Shown here piece after piece: positions 61,201-64,000 of a DNA stretch of 64,000 bases. The notes beneath the pieces were generated by a model. The model did not search any database. It worked only from the letters and a program-made list of their open reading frames with translations, and was not told the DNA's origin. Every line of letters starts with the position of its first letter. Within the stretch, counting starts at the first letter, position 1. A program made the position numbers and the translations under genes. Source of the stretch: Linepithema humile (Eukaryota > Arthropoda > Insecta > Hymenoptera > Formicidae); the NCBI RefSeq assembly GCF_040581485.1, contig NC_090130.1, positions 22,771,918-22,835,917 on the forward strand, read 5' to 3'.

Positions 61201-62620
61201 AAGAACCAAGCTTTTAACCTTTTCCATGGTCGATTGCGCAGAGAAGTGAAACGACGCAATTGCTTCTCATCCCTCTTCATTAATTCATCTTGTAGGCCGG
61301 TACATAGAGCTCTAAGGGTTAATTGCCGTACGATACGTGTGAAATGTTAATGACCCATGCGAGGTGACGACGACACCTGGGTTAATGCCGCGCTATAATC
61401 TACCAGTGCCGTGCCGTGTAGAAATGTTCAAGTCAAGCTAAGTTTCAGATAGCTCGCTAATTCACAGCTAATTTGCTGTGTTCAATCAAGGTAAATTAAT
61501 ATAAAATAGTATTTTTTGTAGTTATATAATATTTCTATAGAAAATTTTTTTTATTGTCGCACATGTTGTGCAAATTAATAATCAAAATATTGATAAAAGA
61601 TTGGAAAAATCGGTGCAGTGTATCGGTGCAGTATGGAACGATCAATGATGCCACTTTTTCTCTCATGCTTTTTTTCCTCTTACGTCTCGTATTGCCGAGT
61701 GTCGTTAAAAATTGATCTGCGAAGTAAATGCTGGACGAAGTGAACAGAACGGTCGACGGTTTTTATACCGGATTTTGGTATCAGGCAAATCCCAGCTGCG
61801 TCAATAATCGACGCGCCCATCGTTCACCGTAGCAATTTTACGAGCCTCGTTATCACTCGCGTGGACCGACGCGACGGTATCACCGAAAAGCCTCTCCTCT
61901 CACGTGCTCCAATCCATGGACAGCTGTGGTTTCGAGCCGAGACTAATTCATGGATTCGAGAGAGATTAATTGGCAGAGAATTAAAAGTGCCGCGCCATCG
62001 CGCTGTCGACGTCAATATTACGGTGCGACGAAAGAAAGCGTCTTTTTTTCACGTTCATTGCCGCACTCGTTTTTAAGCATTAAAGGGGAGTGATTCATGC
62101 AGTCATTAGTGCAAAAAATACCGAATATTTCTAAAATAAGGATATCAAAAAAACTCTTTTGCATTTTTCCGTTTCGTGTAAAAATATAAAATATTGTGAT
62201 TTGCGTTCCAAAATCGATTGCAATATACGTTTATTTTTGGAACAGATTCCATACTTGATAGTAGTCGAATCCTGATTCTCAGACAATATTCGAGTATTGT
62301 CAGCATCTCCACCTATATTCAAACTCTACCTAAATCTGTGGCAGTATTATTCGTGTCAAAAGAGTGAACATCGTAGTAAATTAAATCAGAGAAATGTGTT
62401 ATTCCGAGGAAGTAAAGGCAAGTAAACTCGCTGTACAAGTTGCACCGGTGGCCTCGGTTCCTCGCAGATCCGTTTACGACAGGAAAGAATGACAAAGGAA
62501 AAGCGGGGCACGACGGATAAGCGGAGGAGAGCACAGCTAGTTTGAAATTTCAAATTCATTTACGGTCCCGCTGCCGAGTTTTAATCCGTTTTAATTATGA
62601 AAAATCGTCGAGTACTGCCA

Positions 62621-62636
62621 ACCTACCTACCTACCT
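62621..62636. repeat. ACCT microsatellite, four units
   Basis: Four consecutive ACCT units followed by pyrimidine-rich sequence; a simple repeat. Confidence 0.7.
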
Positions 62637-63721
62637 ATCCTTCCTTCTCTTTCTAGACATTCCTTTACGTCATTTTATCGTCGAAAGTGAGGATCGTCAG
62701 TCTTTCTTAGCTGCCACATCTTCCTTTTTTATCCACGTGATATCTAATTATCGTAATTACTTCAAAAGTATTAATTACTGTGTATGACGATTAGAAGATT
62801 GCACATAAAATGAAAAGATATGAAAGATGTGCGATTATATATATACAAATACACAATTAAATATTAAATTATTGCAATTACATGCATTTATAATTTTTAC
62901 TTTAAATCGGCTTAAGATTGCTGATATAAAATTGAATTTCCATGTGCAACAATCTAATACAACGCTTGTGGACGTTGACAAAAATATTCCACCTCTATTT
63001 CTTCCAGACGTTCCATTTCCTTTACTGTCATGTATTTCTCCTGTTTATCGACATATTCAATTACCGTGATGACGTGCACATTATGTTCTATGACATCCGG
63101 AGGTATATAAAAATACACATTCGTCGTTCTCGCGATAAGAATATTGATTTAAATATTTCATTTCCTCTTTATAGTAGTTTTATAAAATTCGATTCGATTA
63201 TTAAAGTACGCGAAATTTTGTTACGCGAACTCCTGGCTTTATTTATTCTAAAGATTAATGCAACTGCACAAATGGTGATTAAATAAATTAAATAGATTAA
63301 AAGAAACCTACAAATAAGCTTATGCGACACCGCAAAGTCGCGTTTTCTTTAGTGATGGTATAGTTATATTAAAACCACGTGCACACATCTACATTACCGC
63401 AAATGTAATCAAAGTAATAAATGTAATTTTAGAATCAAAGGCAGAGTGTACAAAGAAATGGTCATAACACTGTTAAAATATGTCATACATTATCAGCGGA
63501 ATTACGAATAACGCCACAGAATTGTGATACATCATACGTAATTATATAAACTTGATTAAGAATTATTATTGCAATAAATCGAAAATATGCTTAATTATCA
63601 GCATTGAAACTTGTTATCTTGCTAATCCGCATATTAAATTAATCTTCCGTACTGCCTTTTCACGAACCTAACAAGCGAAGAATGTTCGTATTGTATAAAT
63701 GTAAGTTAAAAAGAACATACC

Positions 63722-64000
63722 TGAGAAACAGAAGAACATAAGTCCAAAATGTAAAATGGAAATGTACCTCCGTGTAGGTCTTGTATCGCGTTGCTGGCAA
63801 GACGTGATGCATCGTTCGCTACACCGTCCACTTTACACATCTTCTTTGGCCTGTTTAACTTCGTAAGTTCGATGTCCATCGATCTTCTCCTCGACTTTCC
63901 TTCCGCTAGTATCTTACGCCAGTCGAACGTGCGTTCGAAAGACGTGCTCTTTAATTTGGCCAAAGCTTCAGCTTGTACTTCCAGAAAATTGTATATAATT
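63722..64000 (-). CDS. Partial exon of an unidentified gene running off the window
   Basis: On the minus strand an open frame enters from the right edge and runs to a clean donor (CTCAG followed by GTATG at 63721). It encodes at least 92 residues, including EVQAEALAKLKSTSFERT, EGKSRRRSMDIELTKLNR and GGTFPFYILDLCSSVSQ. The first part looks helical and the middle is basic. An in-frame ATG at 63963 exists, but the frame is open above it, so an internal exon is likely. No family is recognised. The next exon to the left was not found, which implies a long intron or an exon too small to see. Confidence 0.45.

Larger units (their letters stand above)
57001..63721. other. Gene-poor region left of the last exon
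   Basis: CpG-rich blocks near 57460-57870, 58640-59660, 60050-60640, 61190-61470 and 61740-62080 alternate with AT-rich DNA. No exon that would follow the donor at 63721 on the minus strand could be recognised. A tandem duplication at 58024-58292 and an ACCT microsatellite at 62621-62636 are present. Confidence 0.4.

Noticed and set aside
1..64000. CRISPR arrays, bacterial operons or phage-like modules
   Set aside because: None seen; split genes with GT...AG introns show a eukaryotic nuclear sequence.

Overview
The window is a piece of an arthropod nuclear genome, most likely from a hymenopteran and probably an ant. Genes are split by many short AT-rich GT...AG introns. Intergenic DNA swings between very AT-rich and CpG-rich stretches. 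The window carries an oxytocin/vasopressin-type (inotocin) receptor, a family reported to be lost in honeybee and Drosophila but kept in ants. Exon chains below were built by hand from splice signals and checked for reading phase; every chain given sums to a whole number of codons.

Layout. 1-4.6 kb: no secure gene. 4.6-8.4 kb (-): an RRM plus RGG/Gly-Tyr-rich RNA-binding protein of the lark/RBM4/RBM14 type, head-to-head with 10.2-12.4 kb (+): the MYST acetyltransferase MOF/KAT8. MOF converges on 12.9-14.6 kb (-): a D-amino-acid/D-aspartate oxidase. 15.8-27.0 kb (-): an 18-exon gene for a protein of about 2,815 aa, very rich in Lys/Glu and Arg/Ser, with a 654-bp MITE-like element in one intron. 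27-30.4 kb: repeat-rich spacer with a dead Tc1/mariner transposase fragment and a near-perfect foldback element. 30.5-32.1 kb (+): RGP1, a subunit of the Rab6 exchange factor. It converges on 32.9-38.1 kb (-): a Mesp/Sage-type bHLH factor whose 3.5-kb intron holds a possible small gene on the opposite strand. 39.9-42.4 kb (-): the inotocin receptor. 42.4-63.7 kb: about 21 kb without a convincing coding exon. 63.7-64.0 kb (-): one exon of an unidentified gene that runs off the right edge, so much of the preceding 21 kb may be its intron.

Functionally the genes are a normal metazoan mix and not an operon-like system: chromatin (MOF), RNA processing (RRM protein, RS-rich protein), peroxisomal metabolism (DAO), Golgi trafficking (RGP1), tissue-specific transcription (bHLH) and neuropeptide signalling (receptor). 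I found no unknown multi-gene system. The most noteworthy items are the inotocin receptor, the giant RS-type protein with repeated Trp-Glu motifs, a stop codon embedded in a splice donor, a 37-nt intron in the oxidase, the possible nested gene, and two new-looking non-autonomous elements.
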